Shown here one piece after another: positions 7,614 to 16,376 of a DNA stretch of 64,000 bases (positions are counted from its first letter, which is position 1; every line of letters starts with the position of its first letter). Under the pieces are notes generated by a model. The model was not told where the DNA came from. It did no database searches and saw only the letters and a program-made list of their open reading frames with translations. The position numbers and the translations under genes were made by a program. This stretch comes from Flavobacterium sp. CYK-55 (GTDB taxonomy: Bacteria > Bacteroidota > Bacteroidia > Flavobacteriales > Flavobacteriaceae), in NCBI RefSeq assembly GCF_018413465.1, contig NZ_JAHCDK010000001.1, positions 521,437-585,436 of the forward strand, in the 5' to 3' direction.

Positions 7614-8954
7614 ATGAGAAAGTTTTTAAAGTTTTTTGGGCTCATTGTTTTAGCCGGATTGATATATGGTGTCGCGGCCAATTATCCAAAACTTGAGTTG
7701 ATATCGGGCTTTGCGGCCAAAAGTGTCGCTTCGGGTCATTTTATAGACCACCGTTCTTTGGAACTCATCAACCAAACCGACAATGATTTACCGCTGGTTC
7801 GTTTGGCTAAAAACAGTTTTGACGATGCCGGAAAATGGGCGCTTTCATCAGTGTACGGACTTAAAGAACGCAAAGCCATTTATCGAGAAGGGTTAGGCGC
7901 CACACTCATTGATGATGATTTTGATTTGACATTGCCGTATGAGGTTCCGAATCGTTTGCAGCCGGGCATTCAAAAGCCTTATCCGCTGGGAACTTTACCT
8001 GAAAAAGACACCATTTTTGATGATATCGACACCCCAAAACTAAAAACCGCTATTGAAAACGCCTTTGATCAAAAGGGTGAAAAAAGCAAAAGAACCCGCG
8101 CGGTAGTTGTTTTATATAAAGATCATTTATTGGGCGAACAATACGCTCCGGGATTTAACAAAAACTCAAAAATTCTGGGCTGGTCTATGACCAAAAGCAT
8201 CACCGGAACCTATTTTGGTATTTTGCAACACCAACATAAAATCAACATCAACCAACCGGCACCCATTGCTGAATGGCAAAAAGACGAGCGCAAAAAAATT
8301 ACTTTGAATGATTTGCTGCACATGAACTCAGGCCTTGAATGGGAAGAGAATTACGAAAAGATTTGCGATGCCACTCAAATGCTTTTTCTATCCAAAGATA
8401 TGTCACGGGTTCAGCTAGAAAAACCACTCATCGGCCCACCTAATCAAAGCTGGAATTACTCATCGGGAACCACCAATTTACTCTCTGGAATTTTGAAAAA
8501 ACAGTTCAATTCACATCAACAATATTTAGACTTTTGGTACAGCAGTTTGCTCGATAAAATTGGCATGTATTCAGCGCTGGTTGAAACCGACATGAGCGGA
8601 AACTTTGTAGGTTCATCGTACGGTTGGGCCACCGCGCGTGATTGGGCCAAATTCGGGCTTTTATACTTGCACAAAGGCAACTGGAACGGCGAACAAATCT
8701 TTGATGAAAACTGGGCAAAATACGTGTCAACGCCAACGCAAACTTCTAACGGAAACTACGGCGCGCAATTTTGGCTCAACGACGGCGGGAAATTCCCGGA
8801 TGTGCCACGCGAAATGTTCTATTGCAGCGGGTTTCAAGGGCAAATGGTGGCTATATTTCCCAAGCATGATTTAGTGGTGGTACGCATGGGCACGAGCGAA
8901 GATTTTGATTTCAATGCGTTGCTCAGCGGTATTGTGAATAGCCTCAAAAAATAA
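7614..8954 (+). CDS. Serine hydrolase, beta-lactamase (class C) / PBP-like family
   Basis: 446 residues with one N-terminal membrane segment (about 8-22, FGLIVLAGLIYGVAA) and an external catalytic domain. The SxxK motif is SMTK at 191-194, followed by the Tyr motif NYSSGTTN (Y282), and the late segment YCSGFQGQMVAIFPKHDLVVVRMG, which are hallmarks of the PF00144 beta-lactamase/esterase/DD-peptidase group. The substrate is not deducible: peptidoglycan peptides, esters or beta-lactams are all possible, and most chromosomal members are not resistance enzymes. The gene sits on the plus strand between sufD and sufS, splitting a locus that is usually continuous in this family. Confidence 0.85.
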   Translation: MRKFLKFFGLIVLAGLIYGVAANYPKLELISGFAAKSVASGHFIDHRSLELINQTDNDLPLVRLAKNSFDDAGKWALSSVYGLKERKAIYREGLGATLIDDDFDLTLPYEVPNRLQPGIQKPYPLGTLPEKDTIFDDIDTPKLKTAIENAFDQKGEKSKRTRAVVVLYKDHLLGEQYAPGFNKNSKILGWSMTKSITGTYFGILQHQHKININQPAPIAEWQKDERKKITLNDLLHMNSGLEWEENYEKICDATQMLFLSKDMSRVQLEKPLIGPPNQSWNYSSGTTNLLSGILKKQFNSHQQYLDFWYSSLLDKIGMYSALVETDMSGNFVGSSYGWATARDWAKFGLLYLHKGNWNGEQIFDENWAKYVSTPTQTSNGNYGAQFWLNDGGKFPDVPREMFYCSGFQGQMVAIFPKHDLVVVRMGTSEDFDFNALLSGIVNSLKK

Positions 8955-9025
8955 ACGCAAACCTTATTCAAGTCTGCGTTATCATTTCTTAGTTGCTCAG
9001 CATCTCGTGCTCTTAGCAGTTTTAT

Positions 9026-10342
9026 CTATAAATCAAACCCCAAATTCACCCCGAGTTTGGTGGCGATAATTTTGGTAATGCGTTTTTTAAGTTCCGGAAT
9101 TTTGATGCTTTCAATAACCTCATTTGAAAAAGCATACATCAGCAAAGCTTTTGCTTCTTTCTGCGGAATTCCGCGCTGTTGCATGTAAAACATCGCTGTT
9201 TCATCGAGCTGTCCGATGGTACAACCGTGCGAACATTTTACATCATCGGCAAAAATTTCAAGCTGCGGTTTGGCATTAATTGTGGCTTTATCGCTCAGTA
9301 AAATATTGTTGTTTTGCTGAAAAGCATCGGTTTTTTGCGCCTCTTTTTCAACGTAGATTTTTCCGTTAAAAACACCTGTTGCACTGTCGTTCAAAATGCA
9401 TTTGTAGTTTTGATGACTCTCGCAATTGGGCTGCGCATGATGCACAAGCGTGTAGTGATCAACGTGTTGTTTATCGCCAATAATCGTAATGCCTTTCAAG
9501 GTAGAATCAATACGTTCACCCAAATGATAAAAGTTTAGGTTGTTGCGTGTGATGTTTCCGCCAAATGAAAAAGTATGCACTGAAACGCGGCTTTCTTGTC
9601 TTTGTGCAATATAAGTATTGTCAATCAGATTGGCTGATGACAGGTCGTTTTGTACTTTGTAATAATCAACAATGGCGCGCTTTTGGGCAAAAACTTCGGT
9701 TACTGAATTGGTCAAAACCGGGTTTTCGTTCAAACTCTGATGACGCTCAATGATTTGAACATGTGCGTTCTCTCCGACCACCACCAAATTGCGCGGTTGC
9801 ACCATGAGCGCGTCTTCTTTTCCGGTAGAGAAATAGATGATTTCAATCGGTTTTTCAACCACTTTGCTTTTCGGAATATGAATATATGCACCCTCGGCAG
9901 CAAAAGCGGTATTAAGTGTGGTAAGGCTTTCTTCGCGACTGGCGGTTTTATTGAAATACTCATCGATAATCATTTTGTATTTCGGCTTGTGAAGTGCCGA
10001 TGACATCAAGCAAACATCAATGCCGTCGTGCGTAGTTGCCGATAAAAACGAGCTGTATTTTCCGTCGATGAAAACCACTTTGTAGCTGTCAATTTCGTGC
10101 AAAAAGTATTTTTTTACATCGGCAAATTCAACCGCAGGCTCGTGTTTCGGAAAAACCGAATAATCGTTTTTGAGCACAGAATTGAGCGAAGTATATTTCC
10201 AAGCTTCTTCTTTTTTGGTTGGGAAGCCTTTGTTTTCAAAATTCTTGATGGCTGCACCGCGCAAATCGTGCAGGTTTGAGTCAACATCAATGTGCTGCTC
10301 AAAAGCCATAAAAGATGAGATAAGCTTTTCTTTGAGTTCCAT
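9026..10342 (-). CDS. sufD: Fe-S cluster assembly protein SufD
   Basis: 438-residue beta-helical scaffold subunit that forms the SufBC2D complex. It shows the N-terminal GFPTKKEEAWKYTSL segment and the C-terminal block DDVKCSHGCTIGQLDE with the conserved Cys and His, then YMQQRGIPQKEA, shared with SufB. Its ATG overlaps the sufC stop by one base (TAATG), so translation is probably coupled. It is the last gene of the sufABCD unit; the next minus-strand gene, sufS, is 1.5 kb away beyond the serine hydrolase. Confidence 0.95.
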   Translation of the reverse strand: MELKEKLISSFMAFEQHIDVDSNLHDLRGAAIKNFENKGFPTKKEEAWKYTSLNSVLKNDYSVFPKHEPAVEFADVKKYFLHEIDSYKVVFIDGKYSSFLSATTHDGIDVCLMSSALHKPKYKMIIDEYFNKTASREESLTTLNTAFAAEGAYIHIPKSKVVEKPIEIIYFSTGKEDALMVQPRNLVVVGENAHVQIIERHQSLNENPVLTNSVTEVFAQKRAIVDYYKVQNDLSSANLIDNTYIAQRQESRVSVHTFSFGGNITRNNLNFYHLGERIDSTLKGITIIGDKQHVDHYTLVHHAQPNCESHQNYKCILNDSATGVFNGKIYVEKEAQKTDAFQQNNNILLSDKATINAKPQLEIFADDVKCSHGCTIGQLDETAMFYMQQRGIPQKEAKALLMYAFSNEVIESIKIPELKKRITKIIATKLGVNLGFDL

Positions 10343-11094
10343 TATGCTTCTTGCTCTTGTTTGATCCAGTCGTACCCTTTTTCTTCAAGCTCTAAAGCCA
10401 AATCAGCACCGCCGGTTTTAACGATTTTTCCATCCATCAAAACATGCACAAAATCAGGAATGATATAATCGAGCAAACGCTGATAGTGCGTGATGACCAA
10501 AACGGCATTGTATTGGTTTTTGAGTTTGTTGACACCGTTGGCTACAATACGCAAAGCGTCAATATCCAAGCCTGAATCGGTTTCGTCGAGAATGGCAATT
10601 TTGGGTTCAAGCATGGCCATCTGGAAGATTTCATTTCTCTTTTTTTCACCGCCTGAAAAACCTTCATTGAGCGAACGCGACAAAAACTTGCGGTCCATTT
10701 CTAAAAGCTCTGATTTTTCGCGGATTTTTTTGAGCATTTCGTTGGCCGGCATTTCTTCTTCGCCATTGGCTTTGCGCTTTTCATTGATGGCTGTTTTGAT
10801 GAAATTCGTCACCGAAACGCCCGGAATTTCTACCGGATACTGAAACGACAAAAACACACCTTTGTGCGCGCGCTCTTCAGGTGCTAATTCTGAGATATCT
10901 TCGCCGTCGAGCGTGATTTGTCCTTCTGAAACTTCGTAGTTTTCGTTTCCGGCAATAATCGAAGAAAGCGTGCTTTTTCCGGCTCCGTTCGGGCCCATAA
11001 TGGCGTGTACTTCACCAGCTTTGATTTCAAGATCAATGCCTTTTAATATTTCTTTGTCTTCAACACTTGCGTGTAGGTTTTTTATGTTTAACAT
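10342..11094 (-). CDS. sufC: Fe-S cluster assembly ATPase SufC
   Basis: 250-residue ABC ATPase that powers conformational change of the SufBCD scaffold; it is soluble and has no permease partner. Walker [10 protein letters not shown] spans 34-42, the signature region reads [11 protein letters not shown] and the Walker B is [14 protein letters not shown], in which the SufC-type ETDSGLD replaces the usual DEP. Tightly packed between sufB (30-nt gap) and sufD (1-nt overlap). Confidence 0.95.
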   Translation of the reverse strand: MLNIKNLHASVEDKEILKGIDLEIKAGEVHAIMGPNGAGKSTLSSIIAGNENYEVSEGQITLDGEDISELAPEERAHKGVFLSFQYPVEIPGVSVTNFIKTAINEKRKANGEEEMPANEMLKKIREKSELLEMDRKFLSRSLNEGFSGGEKKRNEIFQMAMLEPKIAILDETDSGLDIDALRIVANGVNKLKNQYNAVLVITHYQRLLDYIIPDFVHVLMDGKIVKTGGADLALELEEKGYDWIKQEQEA

Positions 11095-11124
11095 CTTTTG
11101 AATGTGATTTTAAAATTTAAATGA

Positions 11125-12573
11125 TTAACCCACTGATCCTTCCAGCGAAATTTCGAGTAGTTTTTGTGCTTCTACGGCAAATTCCATCGGAAGTTTATTG
11201 AGTACTTCTTTGCTGAAACCATTCACGATAAGCGCAATGGCTTTTTCAGTCGGGATGCCGCGTTGGTTGCAGTAAAACACTTGGTCTTCGCCAATTTTTG
11301 AAGTCGTGGCTTCGTGCTCAATTTTGGCCGTAGCATTCTTGCTTTCGATATACGGAAAAGTATGCGCTCCACAGTTGTTGCCCATGAGCAAAGAATCGCA
11401 TTGTGAAAAGTTGCGGGCGTTATCCGCTCTGGAACCGATTTGCACCAATCCGCGGTAGCTGTTTTGCGATTTTCCGGCAGAAATTCCTTTGGAAATAATG
11501 GTTGACTTGGTGTTTTTGCCCAAGTGAATCATCTTGGTTCCGGTATCAGCTTGCTGAAAATTATTGGTCACAGCAATCGAGTAAAATTCACCGATTGAGT
11601 GATCACCTTTGAGCACACAACTTGGGTATTTCCAAGTTACGGCTGAACCGGTTTCAACTTGTGTCCAAGAAATTTTGGCGCTCGTCTCACACAATCCGCG
11701 TTTGGTGACGAAATTAAATACGCCGCCTTTGCCTTCTTTGTTGCCTGGATACCAATTCTGTACCGTTGAATATTTAATTTCAGCTCTGTCTAGCGCTATG
11801 AGCTCTACCACCGCTGCATGCAATTGATTTTCATCACGCGTGGGCGCAGTACATCCTTCAAGATAAGAAACATAACTGTCTTGATCGGCTATAACCAGGG
11901 TTCTTTCAAACTGACCGGTTCCGGCTTGGTTGATGCGGAAATAGGTAGAAAGTTCCATCGGGCAACGAACGCCTTTGGGAATATAACAAAACGAACCGTC
12001 AGAAAAAACGGCTGAATTCAAAGCTGCGTAAAAATTATCTTTCGGCGGAACAACCGTTCCTAAATACTGACGAACTAAATCTGGATATTCGCGAATGGCT
12101 TCAGAAATCGAACAGAAAATAATGCCTTTCTCGGCCAAGGTTTTTTTAAAAGTAGTGGCCACTGAAACTGAATCAACCACAATATCCATAGCCACTCCGG
12201 CCAAAGCTTTTTGTTCGTCCAATGAAATTCCGAGTTTTTTGAAGGTTTCCAAAAGTTCGGGGTCAACCTCGTCTAAGCTATTGTATTTGGCTTTTTTACT
12301 GGGTGCAGAATAGTATGAAATAGCTTGAAAATTGGGCTTTTCATAGTGAACATTGGCCCACTCCGGCTCGGTCATTTCTTGCCAAGCGCGAAAAGCTTCT
12401 AAACGCCAATCGGTCATCCATTCAGGCTCTTCTTTGCGCTGTGAAATGGCTCTGATAATATCTTCATTGAGCCCGACAGGAAACGTTTCAGATTCTATAT
12501 CCGTATAAAATCCGTATTCGTACTCTTTGTTTTCGAGTTCAATTTTTAAATCGTCTTCGGTGTATTTTGACAT
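11125..12573 (-). CDS. sufB: Fe-S cluster assembly protein SufB
   Basis: 482-residue scaffold subunit on which the nascent cluster is built. Typical segments are [15 protein letters not shown] near the N-terminus, [40 protein letters not shown] with the conserved Cys, [16 protein letters not shown] and the C-terminal [16 protein letters not shown]. Length matches the family. It follows sufA by 12 nt and precedes sufC in the canonical A-B-C-D order. Confidence 0.96.
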   Translation of the reverse strand: MSKYTEDDLKIELENKEYEYGFYTDIESETFPVGLNEDIIRAISQRKEEPEWMTDWRLEAFRAWQEMTEPEWANVHYEKPNFQAISYYSAPSKKAKYNSLDEVDPELLETFKKLGISLDEQKALAGVAMDIVVDSVSVATTFKKTLAEKGIIFCSISEAIREYPDLVRQYLGTVVPPKDNFYAALNSAVFSDGSFCYIPKGVRCPMELSTYFRINQAGTGQFERTLVIADQDSYVSYLEGCTAPTRDENQLHAAVVELIALDRAEIKYSTVQNWYPGNKEGKGGVFNFVTKRGLCETSAKISWTQVETGSAVTWKYPSCVLKGDHSIGEFYSIAVTNNFQQADTGTKMIHLGKNTKSTIISKGISAGKSQNSYRGLVQIGSRADNARNFSQCDSLLMGNNCGAHTFPYIESKNATAKIEHEATTSKIGEDQVFYCNQRGIPTEKAIALIVNGFSKEVLNKLPMEFAVEAQKLLEISLEGSVG

Positions 12574-12585
12574 TTGATTGTGGGT

Positions 12586-12915
12586 TTATAGTGAAAAAGA
12601 TTCTCCGCAGCCGCAAGTTCTGCTGGCGTTTGGATTATTGAAAACAAATCCTTTTCCGTTGAGTCCGCCCGAATATTCAAGCGTGGTTCCGACCAAATAC
12701 AAAAATGATTTTTTCTCTACGGCAATGCGTATTTGATTGTCTTCAAACACTTTGTCGTTTTCTGAAATTTCTTTATCAAATTTCAATTCATACGACAAAC
12801 CTGAGCATCCGCCGCTTTTGACACCTACACGCACAAAGTCTTTGTGGGCATCAAATCCGTCGTCTTTCATCATTTCAACTATTTTTTTGCTGGCCGATTC
12901 TGATACTTGTATCAT
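12586..12915 (-). CDS. sufA: A-type Fe-S carrier protein (SufA/IscA family)
   Basis: 109 residues, one HesB-like domain. The three ligand cysteines are C37 (GVKSGGCSGL) and C101/C103 (SRTCGCGESF), the invariant A-type pattern. These proteins receive clusters from SufBCD and pass them to apo-targets. It is the promoter-proximal gene of the sufABCD unit, preceded by TATCTTTG 30 nt upstream. Whether it behaves as SufA, IscA or ErpA cannot be told from sequence alone; position favours SufA. Confidence 0.9.
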   Translation of the reverse strand: MIQVSESASKKIVEMMKDDGFDAHKDFVRVGVKSGGCSGLSYELKFDKEISENDKVFEDNQIRIAVEKKSFLYLVGTTLEYSGGLNGKGFVFNNPNASRTCGCGESFSL

Positions 12916-12945
12916 AGCTGATTTTGATTTTGTCTAAATTAACGG

Positions 12946-12953
12946 CAAAGATA
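12946..12953 (-). promoter_or_regulatory. -7 promoter element of the sufABCD operon
   Basis: Minus-strand TATCTTTG, an exact TAnnTTTG match 30 nt before the sufA ATG. I see no clear IscR-like or Fur-like operator next to it. Confidence 0.55.
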
Positions 12954-13088
12954 CATTAAAATAAACGTTTTGCCAGAGCGGCATTTGATTTTTAAATACA
13001 ATCTTAACATAGAAAAAAATAATGCCGGCGGTATTTCAGAGTGATTTTACGTAATTTGGTCAACTTTAAATAATCAGATTTATTGGTC

Positions 13089-13946
13089 ATGAAATTACAT
13101 TCGATTGAAACTGGCAATTTTAAATTAGACGGCGGTGCTATGTTTGGCGTAGTTCCTAAAACCATTTGGAGTAAAACAAATCCGGCTGACAACAACAATT
13201 TAATTGATTTAGCCGCACGCTGTTTGCTTATTGAAGATGGTAATCGTCTGATATTGATTGACACCGGTTTGGGCAACAAACAATCTGAAAAATTCTTTGG
13301 ATATTATTCGCTTTGGGGCGACCACAACCTAGATAAATCTCTACAAAAAGCTGGTTTTCATAGAGATGATATTACTGATGTGTTCATGACGCATTTGCAT
13401 TTTGACCATTGTGGCGGAAGTGTACAGTGGAATAAAGACAAAACCGGTTATGAAGTAGCTTTTAAAAATGCTCGTTTTTGGAGCAACGAAAACCACTGGA
13501 AATGGGCTACAGAACCCAATGCTCGTGAAAAAGCATCTTTTTTGTCTGAGAATATTTTGCCCATGCAAGAAAGTGGTCAACTCAACTTTATCAAAAGAAA
13601 TGAAAGTGACTTTGTTGCTGAATCAGAATTAGGTTTTGGGGTTTTCTTTGCTGATGGACATACCGAAAAAATGATGATTCCACACATACAATACAACGGA
13701 AAAACCATTTGCTTTATGGCGGATTTATTACCTACCGCCGGGCATATTCCGTTGCCTTACGTCATGGGATATGACACTCGGCCACTGCTCACGCTTCCTG
13801 AAAAAGAAAAATTCCTAAATGCTGCTGCTGACCAAAATTATTATTTGTTTTTAGAGCATGACGCGCACAACGAAATCATAACGGTTGAAAGAACTGAAAG
13901 AGGTATTCGTTTGAATAATGTTTTTAAATGTGGTGATGTTTTATAA
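13089..13946 (+). CDS. MBL-fold metallo-hydrolase
   Basis: 285 residues of the metallo-beta-lactamase fold. The metal-binding motif HxHxDH is HLHFDH at 102-107, preceded by LILIDTGLG (strand and loop), with a later His in FADGHTEKMMIPH, the DLLPTAGHIP segment and a C-terminal LEHDAHNE. There is no signal peptide, so it is cytoplasmic. The substrate is unknown; the family includes lactonases, glyoxalase II-like and phosphodiesterase enzymes. ATG 13089 is preferred over an in-frame TTG two codons earlier. A MarR regulator lies about 100 nt downstream on the same strand. Confidence 0.85.
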   Translation: MKLHSIETGNFKLDGGAMFGVVPKTIWSKTNPADNNNLIDLAARCLLIEDGNRLILIDTGLGNKQSEKFFGYYSLWGDHNLDKSLQKAGFHRDDITDVFMTHLHFDHCGGSVQWNKDKTGYEVAFKNARFWSNENHWKWATEPNAREKASFLSENILPMQESGQLNFIKRNESDFVAESELGFGVFFADGHTEKMMIPHIQYNGKTICFMADLLPTAGHIPLPYVMGYDTRPLLTLPEKEKFLNAAADQNYYLFLEHDAHNEIITVERTERGIRLNNVFKCGDVL

Positions 13947-14014
13947 CCTAGTTTATATGTACTAACCATTCTCAGGCTTTATTTATCAGGGTTTTAACGA
14001 GATGTTAAATTTTA

Positions 14015-14028
14015 TTTGATATATCAAA
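14015..14028 (+). promoter_or_regulatory. 14-bp palindrome, candidate MarR operator
   Basis: TTTGATATATCAAA is a perfect 14-bp palindrome, 19 nt before the marR ATG and 7 nt before the -7-like TACTTTTA (14036-14043). MarR proteins usually bind such near-symmetric AT-rich sites in their own promoters, so autoregulation is a reasonable inference. Confidence 0.5.
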
Positions 14029-14047
14029 AGTTTTTTACTTTTACCTC

Positions 14048-14485
14048 ATGGAAAGACTTGAGACCATTAATTTTTATCTTTTAGACAAAGCCATTCGCAC
14101 CTACCGAATGTATTCTCAAAAGAAGCTCAAAGAAAACGGCTATAAAATTACGGTTGATCAATGGCTCATCATAAAAGTTTTGATGGAAAATCCGGGTATT
14201 TCGCAACAAGATATTGCCGAAAAAGTTTTTAAAGACAATGCCTCGGTAACCCGCATTATTGAACTGTTGGTCAAATCAAAATATTTACACCGTAAAGTCA
14301 ATCCAAAAGACCGAAGAACTTCTATTCTAACAGTAACATCCGAAGGTGAAGACATAATTGAAAAAGTCCAAAATTTAGTGTTGCAAAACCGAAGAGTTGC
14401 GCAAACCGGTCTAACCATTGAAGAGCTGGAAAGCTTGAATGCAACACTCAAAAAAATCATCCATAATTGTCAATCAACTCAATAA
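14048..14485 (+). CDS. MarR family transcriptional regulator
   Basis: 145 residues, the usual MarR length. The winged helix-turn-helix is clear: QDIAEKVFKDNASVTRIIELLVKSKYL (about 58-84), then the wing VNPKDRRTSILTVTSEGE with the conserved D-R-R. The family regulates efflux, catabolism or oxidative responses by binding small ligands or through redox-active Cys; here the only Cys is near the C-terminus. The nearest target site is the palindrome in its own promoter. A 23-codon membrane-peptide frame follows directly. Confidence 0.88.
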   Translation: MERLETINFYLLDKAIRTYRMYSQKKLKENGYKITVDQWLIIKVLMENPGISQQDIAEKVFKDNASVTRIIELLVKSKYLHRKVNPKDRRTSILTVTSEGEDIIEKVQNLVLQNRRVAQTGLTIEELESLNATLKKIIHNCQSTQ

Positions 14486-14497
14486 ACAACTACTCTT

Positions 14498-14569
14498 ATG
14501 ATTAAATTAATTTATGTGGTAACGCTTTGGGTCATTTCCACTTTTATTTTTGTACTATCATTATTCTGA
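14498..14569 (+). CDS. Possible 23-residue membrane micropeptide
   Basis: A short ATG-to-stop frame 12 nt after marR encodes MIKLIYVVTLWVISTFIFVL plus SLF, almost entirely a single hydrophobic helix with one Lys near the N-terminus. No ribosome binding site stands out, but Bacteroidota often lack one. It could be a real small membrane protein co-transcribed with marR or a chance frame in AT-rich DNA. Confidence 0.25.
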   Translation: MIKLIYVVTLWVISTFIFVLSLF

Positions 14570-14646
14570 TTATTAAAACTTAGCTTGCTTTTTCCAGGGT
14601 CAACGCGGCAAAAATTTGCGTGATAAATTATTGTTAACCAAGCTAT

Positions 14647-14674
14647 TTTGTTTAAACGAACCTGATTACATTTG
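14647..14674 (+). promoter_or_regulatory. Promoter of the S8 peptidase gene
   Basis: -33 element TTTG (14647-14650), a 16-nt spacer and -7 TACATTTG (14667-14674), close to the Bacteroidota consensus. The -7 element overlaps an upstream in-frame TTG (14672), so translation starts at the ATG 14696. Confidence 0.6.
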
Positions 14675-14695
14675 AACCTCATAAAAATTAATAAA

Positions 14696-16294
14696 ATGAA
14701 TTTATCAAGATTAACCTGCGTTTCATTGGCTCTCGGTGCTGCGCTTCAATTGTCAGCTCAGACATCAAAACCTACAACTTTTACCGCTAAAAAAGCACCC
14801 ATGACAGAAAATCAGCTCAAACGCTGGAGTCATTTAGATTTATCTAAAGACAGTATACCAGGAATGAGTGTTGATCGTTTGTATGCTGAACTAGTTAAAG
14901 GGAAACCGGGTAAAAAAGTAATTGTAGGCGTAATTGATTCGGGTGTTGATATTGATCATGAAGATCTCAAATCAGTGGTTTGGACCAACAAAAAAGAAAT
15001 CGCGGGCAACGGTATTGACGATGATAAAAACGGATATGTAGATGATATCCATGGATGGAATTTTTTGGGTGAATCCGGAAATGAAAACCTCGAAATGACT
15101 CGTCTTTTGAAAAAAACGGACGACGGCTCAGAAGCTTACAAAAAAGCCCAAGAAGATTACAACAAAATGATGGAAGAAAACTTGCAAGGCAAACAACAAG
15201 TTGACTTTCTGTTTAAAGTAGATCAAACCATTAAAGACTATCTCAAAAAAGATTCGTACACATTAGAAGATGTAAAATCAATACAGAGTACTGATCCAAT
15301 GGTTTCAAGAAGTAAACAAGTCATGATCAGTGTGATTGGCCAAGCCGGACCTGGTTTTGCAGATGAATTGAAAGCATACAAAGACCAAGTGTATGACATG
15401 CTCAACTACAACCTCAACAAAGATTTTGACGGCAGAAAAGTGCTGGGCGACAATGCCGACGATATGAGTACAAAATTCTACGGAAACAACATCGTTTATG
15501 GCCCAGACAAAGAACAAGCGCTTCACGGCACACACGTAGCCGGAATCATCGCGCAATCGCGCAACAACAATTTAGGGGGTGACGGAATCGCCAACAATGC
15601 TGAAATTATGGCGGTTCGTGCGGTTCCAAACGGTGATGAATACGACAAAGATATTGCTCTAAGTATTCGTTACGCAGTAGACAATGGAGCTAAAGTGATC
15701 AACGGAAGTTTCGGAAAGAGCTTTTCTCCACATAAAGAATGGGTTTATGATGCCATTAAATATGCTGAAAAAAAAGACGTTTTGATTGTACATGCCGCCG
15801 GGAACGACGGTGAAGACATTGATGTAGAAAACAATTTTCCAAATGACTCAGATGATAAAAAAACTGAGTTTGCCAGTAATGTTATTACAGTTGGCGCCTT
15901 GAACTATGAATATGGAGAAAAAATCATCGCTCCGTTTTCAAACTACGGAAAGATTAACGTTGACGTATATGCTCCTGGCATGAAAATCTATGCAACAACA
16001 CCGAACAACACCTACAAATATGAGCAAGGAACCTCAATGGCGTCGCCAAATGTAGCTGGAGTTGCAGCAATGATTCGTTCATATTTTCCGAATCTAACGG
16101 CCAAACAAGTCAAGTATATTTTGATGAATTCAGGAACCGCCATTGACATGAAAGTTGAAGTTGCCGGCAATGCTGAAGATAAAAAAGCCATGTCTGAAAT
16201 TTGTACCTCTGGCAAAATTGTCAATGCGTATAACGCTTTTAAAATGGCAGAAAAAATGTCGAAAAAAGCACCTAAGAAAAAAGTTAGAGGATAA
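14696..16294 (+). CDS. Secreted S8 (subtilisin-like) serine peptidase
   Basis: 532 residues with a signal peptide (about 1-21, ending QLSAQ). The catalytic triad is intact: D81 in VIDSGVDIDHED, H277 in HGTHVAG and S447 in GTSMASPNVAG; the oxyanion Asn is N370 in HAAGN. The gap between Asp and His is nearly 200 residues because of a Lys/Glu-rich helical insertion at about 125-255, much longer than in classical subtilisins. There is no visible T9SS sorting tail (it ends in the basic KKAPKKKVRG), so it may stay in the periplasm. Monocistronic, with a promoter just upstream and a terminator just downstream. Confidence 0.9.
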   Translation: MNLSRLTCVSLALGAALQLSAQTSKPTTFTAKKAPMTENQLKRWSHLDLSKDSIPGMSVDRLYAELVKGKPGKKVIVGVIDSGVDIDHEDLKSVVWTNKKEIAGNGIDDDKNGYVDDIHGWNFLGESGNENLEMTRLLKKTDDGSEAYKKAQEDYNKMMEENLQGKQQVDFLFKVDQTIKDYLKKDSYTLEDVKSIQSTDPMVSRSKQVMISVIGQAGPGFADELKAYKDQVYDMLNYNLNKDFDGRKVLGDNADDMSTKFYGNNIVYGPDKEQALHGTHVAGIIAQSRNNNLGGDGIANNAEIMAVRAVPNGDEYDKDIALSIRYAVDNGAKVINGSFGKSFSPHKEWVYDAIKYAEKKDVLIVHAAGNDGEDIDVENNFPNDSDDKKTEFASNVITVGALNYEYGEKIIAPFSNYGKINVDVYAPGMKIYATTPNNTYKYEQGTSMASPNVAGVAAMIRSYFPNLTAKQVKYILMNSGTAIDMKVEVAGNAEDKKAMSEICTSGKIVNAYNAFKMAEKMSKKAPKKKVRG

Positions 16295-16307
16295 ATTTTG
16301 ACCTCAT

Positions 16308-16347
16308 AAAAAGCCTGATCGATGATGTTTTCGTTCAGGCTTTTTTT
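16308..16347 (+). terminator. Intrinsic terminator after the S8 peptidase gene
   Basis: Stem AAAAAGCCTGA / TCAGGCTTTTT (16308-16318, 16335-16345) with a 16-nt loop and a T-run. Confidence 0.8.
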
Positions 16348-16376
16348 ATTTTTAACCCCAAAGAAAAACAATCATT

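Noticed and set aside
8954..8980. Hairpin AACGCA / TGCGTT after the serine hydrolase gene
   Set aside because: Six base pairs with a long loop and no T-run; too weak to call a terminator.
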